Source of the DNA: Actinocatenispora sp036503555
GTDB lineage: Bacteria > Actinomycetota > Actinomycetes > Mycobacteriales > Micromonosporaceae
Reading direction: 5' to 3'
Assembly: GCA_036503555.1 (NCBI GenBank)
Contig: DASXWQ010000031.1
Location: 124,001 to 188,000, forward strand
DNA length: 64,000 bases
Position numbers and translations under genes: made by a program. Below the pieces are notes generated by a model. The model was given only the letters and a program-made list of their open reading frames with translations, ran no database searches and was not told where the DNA came from. The first letter of the stretch is position 1; every line of letters starts with the position of its first letter. This document shows, piece after piece, positions 26,348 through 35,070 of this stretch.

Positions 26348-28396
26348 TCAGTTTCTGGACCCGGAGGCGTCGGCCTCCTGGCGTCGCGAGAAGTCCCGCT
26401 CGAACGAGGACGCGTCCGCCGACAGTGCCGCCTCCGACTGACCCACCGCGTACGACAGGTCATGCCGGTCCTCGCTGCCGTCCGCGTACCGCCCGGTGTC
26501 GGGCACCCAGACCCGGTCGTCGCCGGCGTTCGCCGGGACCGGCGTCTCGCGGCGCGGCCGCTCCGGCGTCGGCTGCTCGGTCGGCGGCGGGGCCGGCGAA
26601 CCGGCTGGGGCCGGATCGTCCGCCTTCGGCGGCGGGGTGTCGGTCCCCAGCGGACCGCCCGTACCGGCCGGCACCGACGCCCCGTCCTTGGTCTGGTCGG
26701 CGCGGCGCTTCTTCGACTCGTCCTTGTCCTGTGCCTCGATGTCGCCGAACGCCGCCGCGCCGGCCGCACCGATCGCCACACCCTTGAGGTCGGAGAAGAA
26801 CCGCTTGTGCCACGAGCCGATGTTGGCGATCTCGCCCATCGGCGACTTCCCGCCGAGCTGCGTGATCCGCCGGTACGGCCGCAGCAACAGCCAGCCGACG
26901 ATCCCGCACAACCACACCAGCGTGATCTGCAACCAGCCCGGCAATGTCGCGGTGTTCATGATGATGTCCACCGCGAACAGGTAGATCGACGCGCCGGCAC
27001 CGAAGATGATGATGTTGAAGATCGCCGCGACCACGATGTTGATCAGCCGTTTGAACCCGGCACTCGCCGGCCGCAGGATCGCGATCGTACCGATCACCGG
27101 GATCGCCACCACGGCCCACCGGAAGATCAGGAACCCGAGGATGATCAGCAACGACGCCGCGATGTCGAAGAACGCGAACGCCAGCGCCGAGATGATCGCG
27201 ATCAACCCCGCCCCGATCCGCGCACTACCTTCCTTGCCCTGCAGGTAGTTGAACGCGTCGGGATCCTCGGTCCGGATCTGCTGCGCGATCCGCTGAAAGT
27301 TGTCCGACTTCTGCTTCAGGATGACCGCGCGCTGGCTCGGGTGCTTTTGGATGGTCTTGGCTTCCGACCAACTCAACGTGCTTGAGTCATAGAGCGCGAA
27401 GCCATACTTCTTCGCGACCGCGCTCGTGGATGAACCCAGCGTGCCGCGCAGCCAGTTGTTGTACAGGACCGCCTGTGTTGCGGTGTCGCTCGCACGCAGA
27501 GCCGGCGGGCGCTTGTCCTTGCAGAGTTCGGGGTCGTGCTTGACGCCGGGTGGCGGATTCGTCCAGGCGTTGGGACAGTCCTTGGCGGGAATGTCCTTTG
27601 CCCGCGGGCCGACCGCATCGTGGACGATGCCGAGTGACGTGACGAGGGTGCTGTCCGCAAGGTGCGCAGAAACTAGCGGCCAAGCGGCAACAGCCGTCAC
27701 CACGACCATGACGAGCACCGCCCAACCAGCGGTTGTCAGCGCATCACTCATGTTGGCCTGGCGTGATCGCCACAGTAGATACAGGCCGACCACGGCGATG
27801 GTGATGACGCCGAAAACACTGAAGACTTTTTGATAAACGGCCTTGGTGGCCGTCTTTACGAGGTTGTCGGCCCAACCCCACATCGTGTCGGGCTGATACG
27901 CCCGTTCACGAAAGGCATCCGCTGCGCCAACGATCCCGGTGGCAACCATGAGTTCGCCGTTGGCGATTGTTGTCGTGGTGCTCGCGTCGCTGGGGAGTGG
28001 CGACGAACCCGATGCGCAGTCGGGATTGTAAATGGGAAAGTTGTATCCGCCGTATCCATAGGTGCTGTAGTAACCCGACACGCCCGCCGTGACCTTCGGG
28101 TCGCTCGCGAACCACCCCCCGAACCCACTGTCCGGGGGGCCTGGGGTGGGAACACCCATGCATTCGTTGACCGTGCTGGATGCCGGCGGCAGCTTCTTGA
28201 CACAGTTTGCCAGCTGGCTTGGGTCGCGCCACTGCGCCAGGGTGCAGTGGGAGGGGTCGGCGTGGGCGGGGGACGGGAAGAAGAGGGTGGCGGTGGCGGC
28301 GACGAGTACGGCGAGGAGAAGGGTGACGCGGCGTTCGCGCCGGGTGGCGGGTCGTGCGGAGGTGCCGGGGTGGTGGCGGGCCAGCCGGGCGATCAT
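26348..28396 (-). CDS. VirB6/TrbL-like polytopic membrane protein
   Basis: The 682-residue protein has a signal peptide (cleavage after SPAHA, about 46), an extracellular Cys/Gly/Tyr-rich domain, about six or seven membrane helices (about 194-212, 220-241, 392-440, 450-478 and 490-507) separated by a large loop at 245-385, and a proline-rich cytoplasmic tail of about 140 residues. This layout matches TcpH/TrbL/VirB6 channel components. The ATG at 28396 is chosen over a GTGA-overlapping GTG at 28402 because GGAGG is seven bases before it. The part coding the extracellular region (about 27.3-28.2 kb) looks lower in GC than its neighbours. Confidence 0.7.
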   Translation of the reverse strand: MIARLARHHPGTSARPATRRERRVTLLLAVLVAATATLFFPSPAHADPSHCTLAQWRDPSQLANCVKKLPPASSTVNECMGVPTPGPPDSGFGGWFASDPKVTAGVSGYYSTYGYGGYNFPIYNPDCASGSSPLPSDASTTTTIANGELMVATGIVGAADAFRERAYQPDTMWGWADNLVKTATKAVYQKVFSVFGVITIAVVGLYLLWRSRQANMSDALTTAGWAVLVMVVVTAVAAWPLVSAHLADSTLVTSLGIVHDAVGPRAKDIPAKDCPNAWTNPPPGVKHDPELCKDKRPPALRASDTATQAVLYNNWLRGTLGSSTSAVAKKYGFALYDSSTLSWSEAKTIQKHPSQRAVILKQKSDNFQRIAQQIRTEDPDAFNYLQGKEGSARIGAGLIAIISALAFAFFDIAASLLIILGFLIFRWAVVAIPVIGTIAILRPASAGFKRLINIVVAAIFNIIIFGAGASIYLFAVDIIMNTATLPGWLQITLVWLCGIVGWLLLRPYRRITQLGGKSPMGEIANIGSWHKRFFSDLKGVAIGAAGAAAFGDIEAQDKDESKKRRADQTKDGASVPAGTGGPLGTDTPPPKADDPAPAGSPAPPPTEQPTPERPRRETPVPANAGDDRVWVPDTGRYADGSEDRHDLSYAVGQSEAALSADASSFERDFSRRQEADASGSRN

Positions 28397-28398
28397 CG

Positions 28399-31300
28399 TC
28401 ACGCCTCCTGACTCGTTGCCGACGCGGCCGGGGATACCGGCTCGGCGGTGGGCTGGGTCGGTGTGGTGTCCAGGTATTCCAGCAGGCGCGGCACGTACGA
28501 CAGGTCGACGCGCATGCGCTGCACCCGCCCGTCCACGTCGCGCATGACGAACTCGCGGTACGTCAGGCGCTGTGTGGAGGCGGCGTCGGAGGTGGAGAGG
28601 GTGCCGAGGATCTGCTCGTACCCGACGCCGCGCGGCACGCGGAGCAGGCGGAGCGCCTCTTCGGCGATCTCCGGGTCCTCGGCGATCCGGCCGACGAACA
28701 CGGTCGAGACCAGGTTCTGTACGTCGAGGCCGAGGATGTCCTTGGGGTTCTGGGAGGCGACGAGGCCGGCGATGTTCCATTTCCGGGAGTCGCGGGCGAG
28801 CCGGACGAGGAAGGAGCGGCCGGACCGCCAGCCCTCCATGAAGTGCGCCTCGTCGAGGCCGACGAGCTTGCGCGCGTTCATGTCGCCGGAGTAGCAGCGG
28901 CGTACGGCGAGCCGGTGCGCGGTGTGCAGCATCGGCAGGGCGAGCTGTTCCTCGGCCGACCAGTACTCGCGTTCGATCTTGAGGTCGGGCAGTCGCAGGC
29001 CGGCCATGGTGATGACGGTGAGTACGTCGCGGTGCTCGGGGTCGGTGAGGTTCACGGCGGGCCGGCCGAAGAACAGCATGGCCAGCGGCATCTCGGCCGC
29101 GTCCATGAGCAGGTTGGCCAGCTCGCGCCCGTCGTCGTCGGTGTCCCGCAGGGAGGCGACCACGTCGTCCAATGTGGACGTTTCCTCGGCGGCCACCTGG
29201 CGGGCCGCGTGCCGCAGCAGTGCCGCGGTGCTCGCCTCGCGGGTGACCTGCGGCGGGATCAGCATCGAGCAGATGTCCTGGACGAGCATGCGGCGCTCGG
29301 CCCGGGCGTTCGACACGGAGATCTCGTACTCCCGGTCGCCGCCGGCGCCGGGCGCGAAGTGCGACCGCTCCGGGGTGGGGATCAGCGCGTACGGGGCGAG
29401 GGTGCCGGGCTCGGAACCGGTCAGGTTGAGCACCCGGGAGTACGGCTTGAGCTCGGGCATGTCGCAGATGCGCGCGAGCGGGCCGGACGGGTCGAGCAGC
29501 GTGGTCTGCACGCCGCGCCGCGCCGCGAGGTAGCCGAGGCCGCCGACGAGCGTCGACTTGCCGCCGCCCGGCTCGGACACGAAGACGCCGAGGCCGGAAC
29601 GCTCGCGTACCTCCATGGGGAAGTGCAGGTCGAGGAAGACCGGGCGGCGGGACGTGCCGGCGGTACGACCGATCAGGTCGCCGCGGCGGTCCCCGACGTT
29701 GGACGCGCCCTGCGGGAGCGCGGCGGCGAACAGCTTCACCGGCATGCGCCGGACGTACCCCGTGTTGGCGATCGGTTCGCCGGGGATGAACTCGCGCGCC
29801 AGCCAGTCCTGGTTCTTGGGGTGCTGGAGCGAGATCCGCATGTCGCGGGAGTACATCTTGGTGAGGGAGCGGGCCCGTTCCAGGCACTCCTCGCGGGTGC
29901 TGCCGCCGATGGCGATGCGGTGCCAGCCGTGTACGCGGCTCGCGTCGAGCGGCAGGCCGGTCGTCATGTCGTCGCCGACGGTCAGCGCGCGCCGCGCCAG
30001 CCGTTCCAGCTCCGGCGGTACGTCCATGCCGTGCTCGACGTAGTCGCTCTGCTGGGACCGGATCATCCGCAGCCGGTGTTCCAGGTTGCGGAACGTGTCG
30101 CCGGGCCCGAGCACGTCGACGCGGGACGAGATCTCCATCGGCCACGGCAGGCGCTCGTGGAAGTGCATCCACGGCTCGTGCCGCTCCGGGATCTCCAGCG
30201 GCTCCATCCGGCCGACGGTCAGGACGCAGGCGTGCCGCTCCTCGCCGGTCATCCGGTTGACCAGCTTGACCGTCGACCCGTACGGCGTGCGGTACCGCTC
30301 GACGTGCTCGGTCAACGCGAGCAGGTCGGACGTGTCCCAGTCGGTCTGCCGTACCGACGAGAGGAGCTGCGGCGGGTCCATGCACAGCGCGACGCTGCGG
30401 TAGATCAACCACTCCAGCTCGGTCGCCGACACCCGCCGCCCGCGCATCCCGAACGCGCCGAGCACCTCGTCGAACTGGCCGACCATGCGCGCCGCGCGCT
30501 TGCGCTCGACGTGCCCGATTCCCTTGCCGCGCAACGCACCCAGCCGCTCGGCGAGGTTGTCGCGGAAGGTACGCCGGGCGAACGTGATCCCCAGGTACGT
30601 CTGCCCCTCGGCGTGGTTGACCGACACCAGGTGCCGCTGCGCGGCGACGAGATGGTCCGACCAGCTCGGCGCGCCGGGCGGCGACGGCAGCGGGTGCGGC
30701 GTGTTGCCGTTGACGGTCCTGGCCCACTCGTCCGCCGGGAACGGCTTCGACGTACGCCGCAGGTGCAGCCGGAACCCGGCGAGCCCCGCGTACTGCTCCG
30801 CGATCGCGACGATCATCGCCTCGCGCTCGGTGTCCGGCCGGAACGCCCACCGCATCTCGGGCAGCCAGTACCACGCGGTGACCGTGGTCGGCGTGAACGT
30901 CAGGTGCCCGGCGATCTCGGTGATCGCCAGCTCCACCGGCGCCGGCCGGTCCTTGTACTTCGGCTTCGGCGGCATCTTGCCCCGCGACTGCGCCTGCCGC
31001 GACGGCGCCGCCTGCTTCCTCGTACGCTCGCGTGCCGGTGCGGTCTTCCGCCGCGCCGGCGCCTCCGTCCCCGCGGCCCCCGGCGCGCCGACGCCCTGCG
31101 GAACGGTCTGCGGCGCACCCTGCGCCGCCACGCCCGGCCTCGGCGGCACGGTCGACTGCCGTGGACCAGCTGCCGGCCCCTGCGGCGCGGCGACCTGCTG
31201 CGGTGCCGCGACCTGCTGCGGTGCCGTGACCTGCTGGGGTGCCGCGGCCTGCGGTACGGCAGGTTGCTGCGGTGCGGCGGGTTGCTGCGGTGCGGCGGGT

Positions 31301-32034
31301 TGCTGTGGTGCGGCGGCCGGTCGCTGGGGCGCGGCCGGCTGTTGCGGGGTCGCCGTCGGGCCGGACGACGGACGCATCGTCGGCTGCCCGCCGGTCGTGT
31401 GCCCGGGCGCGACGACCGTCGGATGCGCCCCGGTCCGCGACCCGTTCGGGAACTGCCCGCTCCCGTTCGGCGCCGGAGCAACGGTCGGGAACTGCCCGCT
31501 GGCGTCGCGCGGTGGTGTGACGGTGGGGAACTGTCCGCTGGCGTCGCGCGGTGGCGCGACGGTCGGATGCTGGCCGGTGGCGTCCTGGCGCGGCGGGACG
31601 GTGGGGTGCTGGCCGCTCACGTCCTGGTGCGGCGGGACGGTGGGGTACGCGCCGCTGGGGTGGTCTGGTGCTGGGGTGGCCGCCCGTGAACCCTGCGTAC
31701 CGGCGGGTGGTGCCGGTCGCGTGCCCGGAGCCTGGGGTGGTGCCGGGGTGGGGGGTGTCGGTGCGGCGCCGGGTGCGCGGAAGACCGCGAGCGGTGCTGG
31801 TCCCGTCGTGGCGCCGCCGGCGGGACCGCCGGTACTGCCCCCGGGGGGCGGCTCCGCGAGGAACGGGGAGGGGGCGCGCCGGTCGGTGTCCGGGTCGGCG
31901 CCGCGCGCCGGATCCTCGGCGTCGTGCCGGTCGGCGTCGACGGGCGACGCGGGGTTGGCAGGCACAGCGTTGGCAGGCACAGCGTTGGCCGGCCGCTTGC
32001 CGGTGGTACCGGCGCGGTGGGGGGTGGCCGTCAT
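28399..32034 (-). CDS. VirB4/TraC-like secretion ATPase with repeat-rich N-terminus
   Basis: This 1211-residue protein carries the VirB4 ATPase at about residues 350-1190: Walker A SEPGGGKSTL at about 822 and Walker B KLVGLDEAHF at about 1058, with the HerA/VirB4-like SQNPKDILG further on. VirB4 powers assembly and transport in type IV secretion. The first 345 residues are low-complexity and include two tandem repeat tracts; canonical VirB4 proteins lack these. The ATG overlaps the upstream PrgI-like stop (ATGA), and the stop is followed directly by the VirB6-like gene. No VirD4-type coupling ATPase was found in the window. Confidence 0.85.
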   Translation of the reverse strand: MTATPHRAGTTGKRPANAVPANAVPANPASPVDADRHDAEDPARGADPDTDRRAPSPFLAEPPPGGSTGGPAGGATTGPAPLAVFRAPGAAPTPPTPAPPQAPGTRPAPPAGTQGSRAATPAPDHPSGAYPTVPPHQDVSGQHPTVPPRQDATGQHPTVAPPRDASGQFPTVTPPRDASGQFPTVAPAPNGSGQFPNGSRTGAHPTVVAPGHTTGGQPTMRPSSGPTATPQQPAAPQRPAAAPQQPAAPQQPAAPQQPAVPQAAAPQQVTAPQQVAAPQQVAAPQGPAAGPRQSTVPPRPGVAAQGAPQTVPQGVGAPGAAGTEAPARRKTAPARERTRKQAAPSRQAQSRGKMPPKPKYKDRPAPVELAITEIAGHLTFTPTTVTAWYWLPEMRWAFRPDTEREAMIVAIAEQYAGLAGFRLHLRRTSKPFPADEWARTVNGNTPHPLPSPPGAPSWSDHLVAAQRHLVSVNHAEGQTYLGITFARRTFRDNLAERLGALRGKGIGHVERKRAARMVGQFDEVLGAFGMRGRRVSATELEWLIYRSVALCMDPPQLLSSVRQTDWDTSDLLALTEHVERYRTPYGSTVKLVNRMTGEERHACVLTVGRMEPLEIPERHEPWMHFHERLPWPMEISSRVDVLGPGDTFRNLEHRLRMIRSQQSDYVEHGMDVPPELERLARRALTVGDDMTTGLPLDASRVHGWHRIAIGGSTREECLERARSLTKMYSRDMRISLQHPKNQDWLAREFIPGEPIANTGYVRRMPVKLFAAALPQGASNVGDRRGDLIGRTAGTSRRPVFLDLHFPMEVRERSGLGVFVSEPGGGKSTLVGGLGYLAARRGVQTTLLDPSGPLARICDMPELKPYSRVLNLTGSEPGTLAPYALIPTPERSHFAPGAGGDREYEISVSNARAERRMLVQDICSMLIPPQVTREASTAALLRHAARQVAAEETSTLDDVVASLRDTDDDGRELANLLMDAAEMPLAMLFFGRPAVNLTDPEHRDVLTVITMAGLRLPDLKIEREYWSAEEQLALPMLHTAHRLAVRRCYSGDMNARKLVGLDEAHFMEGWRSGRSFLVRLARDSRKWNIAGLVASQNPKDILGLDVQNLVSTVFVGRIAEDPEIAEEALRLLRVPRGVGYEQILGTLSTSDAASTQRLTYREFVMRDVDGRVQRMRVDLSYVPRLLEYLDTTPTQPTAEPVSPAASATSQEA
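31180..31340. repeat. Repeat tract encoding PQQPAA / PQQVAA units
   Basis: Eighteen-base units such as GTTGCTGCGGTGCGGCGG (plus strand) recur with small changes. On the coding minus strand they give alternating A-P-Q-Q-P-A and A-P-Q-Q-V-A residues in the VirB4 N-terminal region. Confidence 0.8.
31459..31653. repeat. Five 39-base tandem repeats in the VirB4 gene
   Basis: Five contiguous 39-base units encode a 13-residue repeat G-Q-(H/F)-P-T-V-x-P-x-x-D-A-S. A degenerate sixth unit follows. Such exact in-frame periodicity is prone to copy-number change. Confidence 0.85.
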
Positions 32035-32393
32035 ATCAACTCCTGGCGTACGCGGACCCGGCTGGCGACCAGGCGTGACTCACGGTGCTCGGTCCGGGGT
32101 TCGCGGGTCCGGCGCCAGTCGGTCAGCGCGGTACGCACGACCATCCGCGCCGGCCGGTCGGGGTCGACGTACCGGAACACCAGGGAGGTGCTGACCATCG
32201 CGAGCGCGATCTCCCAGGCCGGGAACAGGTCGACATGCAGCGTGAAGGCGTAGTGGATCAGCATGAAGACCGGGACGAGCAGGGCGAACAGCCCGTACTG
32301 GGCGTACGGCAGCTGGAACGGCAGCGTGTAGCCGGGCGGGCCCAGGTAGAGCAGGCGTGCCCGGTAGATGTCGTCGTCGGTCCGCAGCCGCAT
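32031..32393 (-). CDS. PrgI/VirB3-like membrane protein
   Basis: The 120-residue protein has two adjacent hydrophobic helices (about residues 34-75, around LFALLVPVFMLIHYAF and EIALAMVSTSLVFRYV) between basic ends. PrgI/VirB3-like proteins with two helices sit just upstream of virB4 in Gram-positive T4SS operons. Its stop overlaps the virB4 start. Family assignment depends on context and topology. Confidence 0.6.
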   Translation of the reverse strand: MRLRTDDDIYRARLLYLGPPGYTLPFQLPYAQYGLFALLVPVFMLIHYAFTLHVDLFPAWEIALAMVSTSLVFRYVDPDRPARMVVRTALTDWRRTREPRTEHRESRLVASRVRVRQELI

Positions 32394-32402
32394 CGGGTCA
32401 CC

Positions 32403-32708
32403 TCACTTGAAGATGAGGTCGGTGAGGTAGCCGCCCAGGAACAGCAGGGTGACCGCGCCGCCGATGAAGACGAGGCCGACGATCGCGATCACGGAGCTGG
32501 TGAGCACTCGGGACACCTCGCCCTTGTTCGCCCGGCCGATGAAGATCAGGCCGAGAACGGCCAGCAGGATCGGCGCGATCTTGCTGGCCAGGAACGAGAT
32601 GATCCCGCTCGTGTCGACGGTCTTCGGCGCGGCCAGCCCGGTGAGGTGCGCACCGGTGTCGGACAGGGGCAGGGCGGTCAGGACGGTGTGCGCGACATCG
32701 CTGATCAT
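32403..32708 (-). CDS. VirB2/TrbC-like small hydrophobic protein
   Basis: This 101-residue protein has two strong helices at about 40-60 (IAPILLAVLGLIFIGRA) and 70-95 (AIVGLVFIGGAVTLLFLGGYL) after a short polar lead, the pattern of VirB2/TrbC pilin-like subunits. It is the first gene of the secretion-like operon. GGGGGAGGGG lies just before the ATG. Confidence 0.6.
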   Translation of the reverse strand: MISDVAHTVLTALPLSDTGAHLTGLAAPKTVDTSGIISFLASKIAPILLAVLGLIFIGRANKGEVSRVLTSSVIAIVGLVFIGGAVTLLFLGGYLTDLIFK

Positions 32709-32916
32709 CGGCCCCTCCCCCGTCGCTCTCCGTATGCGTCATCGAGTCTCATTGCTATCAGCTTCCTCGATATCCTCACTTGACGGAACTAGGTAATCAC
32801 GGTGTGTCTCGATTGATTGCGTAGTTGGTCCCAGACTTTACATTGCACTCAACTATGGGACAAGCCAAGTTGCATGTAACAATGATGCCTTCCCGCCCGT
32901 ACTGAGGAGGCCAGCG
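32709..32916. promoter_or_regulatory. Divergent control region of the T4SS-like operon
   Basis: These 208 bases are clearly richer in A and T than the surroundings and separate the secretion-like operon from a divergent membrane protein gene. An imperfect inverted repeat (TTACATTGCA at 32838-32847, TGCATGTAA at 32871-32879) lies on the side nearer the plus-strand gene. I could not settle on one promoter pair. Confidence 0.4.
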
Positions 32917-33621
32917 ATGATCCGGACCGCCGCGACCGGTGCGCTGCTCATCGTCCTCGGCGTCGTGCTCGCTGGCCTGGGCGTACACCAGCTCGGGGCG
33001 GTGCGGGCGGCGCGCAAGTGGCCCTCGGCGCGGCAGCCGCGGATCGGCCGCGGGCTGGCCGGGACGGAGGTCGCCGCCGGGATCGTGGCCGCGGCGGGCG
33101 GCGCTGTGGCTCTGGCCACACTCGTCCCGCTGACCGGGGTGTGGCAGGTCGGCATCGAGGTCGCGGCGGCCCTGTTCGTGCTGATCCTGGGCATGGTGAT
33201 CGCGGCCAAGGTGGCCGATCGCGTCGAACTCAATGCACTCATCCGGTCGCCTTCTCCCCTGTACCGCACGACGGCACCTCGACCGGGCGGGCACCACCAG
33301 ATTGCCACCAGTCAGCCGGCGAAAACCACCCCCCGGATGCAGGAATCGGACAGGGTCGATCCCTCCGTACCCGCGGCGGCGCAGCCGGGCTGGGTGTTCA
33401 CCGACCCCGCCGGCTCGTGGTACCTCTGCGTGTCCGTCGGCGCGGGTCGCCGGCTGGTGCGGCTGCCCGACTTCGCCCTGGTCGAGCCGGACCCGGCGCG
33501 GCAGGTCAGCGTGGCGGGAACGGTCGAGCTGTCGGTCTGGCCGCTCGACGCCGCCGGCGCGGCCGACGCGGGGCCGCCCGCCGCCGACCCGGTGGGCCAC
33601 GGCGCGCCGTACCCGGCCTGA
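32917..33621 (+). CDS. Unrecognised two-helix membrane protein
   Basis: A 234-residue protein with hydrophobic segments at about 5-25, 50-70 and 77-98, then a hydrophilic C-terminal domain (about 145-210) containing GWVFTDPAGSWYLCVS and strand-like stretches. GAGGAGG is eight bases ahead of the ATG. It is divergent from the T4SS-like operon and is followed by a ParB-type DNA-binding protein. I do not recognise a family. The position suggests it belongs to the same inserted block. Confidence 0.6.
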   Translation: MIRTAATGALLIVLGVVLAGLGVHQLGAVRAARKWPSARQPRIGRGLAGTEVAAGIVAAAGGAVALATLVPLTGVWQVGIEVAAALFVLILGMVIAAKVADRVELNALIRSPSPLYRTTAPRPGGHHQIATSQPAKTTPRMQESDRVDPSVPAAAQPGWVFTDPAGSWYLCVSVGAGRRLVRLPDFALVEPDPARQVSVAGTVELSVWPLDAAGAADAGPPAADPVGHGAPYPA

Positions 33622-33689
33622 CCGCGCCGGCCCCTCGACCGCCCGGCCCGGTCGATCCCCGATCGCGTACGGAAGGGAGCTTCCCCAGC

Positions 33690-34058
33690 GTGGACACCTC
33701 CGGCACAGTGCCCCAACCGGACGTACCACTGCCCGCGGATCCACCGGCACCGGCCGGGCGCGGCATCGACCCGCGGGAGCGCACGCCGCGCTCGTTCCAC
33801 CTGTCCCGGCAGGTGCTGGAGCGGGCCCGCGCCGCGGCGTACTGGCTGAGCCGTACGCGGGGCGCGGCGGCCGGGCCGACGACGATCTCCGAGCTGGTCG
33901 AGCAGGCGCTGCGGCAGGAGGTCGAGCGGCTGGAGGCGGAGCACAACGACGGGGAGCCGTTTCCGGCGGTCGTGGGGCGGATGCGTACCGGTCCGGGGGC
34001 GGCCGGCGCGGAACGGATCCGGCAGGCGCAGCGCGCGCGCCGGCGGGCCACCGAATGA
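33690..34058 (+). CDS. ParB/KorB-type centromere-binding (ribbon-helix-helix) protein
   Basis: The 122-residue protein has a disordered proline-rich lead followed by RSFHLSRQVLERARAAAYW and TISELVEQALRQEVERLEAEHN, the strand-helix-helix pattern of actinobacterial plasmid partition proteins, closing with GEPFP. Such proteins bind DNA repeats and act in plasmid partition or repression. The start is GTG 33690 with GGAAGGGAGC upstream. No ParA is in the window. Its presence next to the secretion-like operon hints at a plasmid or conjugative-element origin. Confidence 0.68.
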   Translation: MDTSGTVPQPDVPLPADPPAPAGRGIDPRERTPRSFHLSRQVLERARAAAYWLSRTRGAAAGPTTISELVEQALRQEVERLEAEHNDGEPFPAVVGRMRTGPGAAGAERIRQAQRARRRATE

Positions 34059-34115
34059 CGGTCGGCGGGCGAACCCGACACGGGGATGGGACACGCGCCC
34101 GGTAGCGTCGGTGCC

Positions 34116-34994
34116 GTGAGTGAGCGCAGGGGCGGTCCGGGGCGCCCGGTGGTGATGGGCGTGCTCAACGTGACGCCGGACTCGTTCAGCGACGGCGGCA
34201 GGTACGCCGATCTCGACGCGGCCGTCGCGCACGGCGTCGAGATGTGGCGCGACGGCGCGGACCTGGTCGACGTCGGCGGCGAGTCCACCCGGCCGGGCGC
34301 CGAGCGGGTCGACCCGGACACCGAGAAACGCCGGGTGGTCCCGGTGATCCGGGAACTTGCCGCCGTGGGCGTACCGATGAGCATCGACACGACGCGCGCC
34401 GCGGTCGCGGAGGCGGCGGTGGCGGCCGGCGCGGGTACGGTCAACGACGTGTCGGGCGGGCTGGCCGACCCTGACATGGCGCGGGTCGTCGCGGACGTCG
34501 GCTGCCCGTGGATCCTGATGCACTGGCGCGGCCACTCGAAGCGGATGTACGAGCTGGCGCACTACACCGACGTCGTCGCCGAGGTACGCGACGAGCTGGC
34601 GGAACGGGCCGACGCCGCGATCGGTGCCGGGGTCGCCGCGGACAAGGTGGTGGTCGACCCGGGCCTCGGCTTCGCGAAGACCGCCGAGCACAACTGGTTG
34701 CTGCTGCGGCATCTCGACGTGCTGCGCGGCCTGGGATATCCGGTGCTCGTCGGCGCGAGCCGCAAGTCGTTCCTGGGCCGGCTGCTCGCCGCGCCGGACG
34801 GCAGCCCGCGCCCGGTCGACGAGCGGGAGGCCGCCTCCCTCGCCACCAACCTGTACGCGCTGGCCGCCGGCGCCTGGGGCGTACGCGTGCACGAGGTCCG
34901 GGCCACGGTCGACGCGGTGCGCGCCTGGCACGCCGCCGACACGGCCGACACGGACGGGGCGGCCCGCACCGGCGGCGCGGGTGGGGCGGCGTGA
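34116..34994 (+). CDS. folP: Dihydropteroate synthase
   Basis: The 292-residue TIM-barrel enzyme joins p-aminobenzoate to dihydropterin pyrophosphate and is the sulfonamide target. MGVLNVTPDSFSDGG, DVGGESTRPGA and the late GASRKSFLG are intact. The GTG at 34116 lies seven bases after TAGCGT, suggesting a leaderless message and thus an own promoter rather than readthrough from folE. folB follows after 76 bases. Confidence 0.95.
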   Translation: MSERRGGPGRPVVMGVLNVTPDSFSDGGRYADLDAAVAHGVEMWRDGADLVDVGGESTRPGAERVDPDTEKRRVVPVIRELAAVGVPMSIDTTRAAVAEAAVAAGAGTVNDVSGGLADPDMARVVADVGCPWILMHWRGHSKRMYELAHYTDVVAEVRDELAERADAAIGAGVAADKVVVDPGLGFAKTAEHNWLLLRHLDVLRGLGYPVLVGASRKSFLGRLLAAPDGSPRPVDEREAASLATNLYALAAGAWGVRVHEVRATVDAVRAWHAADTADTDGAARTGGAGGAA

Positions 34995-35070
34995 GCGAGC
35001 GTGAGCGAGTGAATCGTCAGTGCAGTGCGTTCGTGTCTCGTGCCGGCTCGGAGCGGAGCGAGGAGGCGGC

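Noticed and set aside
28354..31689. 1111-codon open frame antisense to virB4
   Set aside because: The composition is repetitive and biased; the opposite strand encodes an intact VirB4 ATPase with Walker motifs.
21733..34115. Flanking direct repeats that would mark an integrated element
   Set aside because: I found no repeated sequence at the two ends of the block and no integrase, so a recent integration event is not supported.
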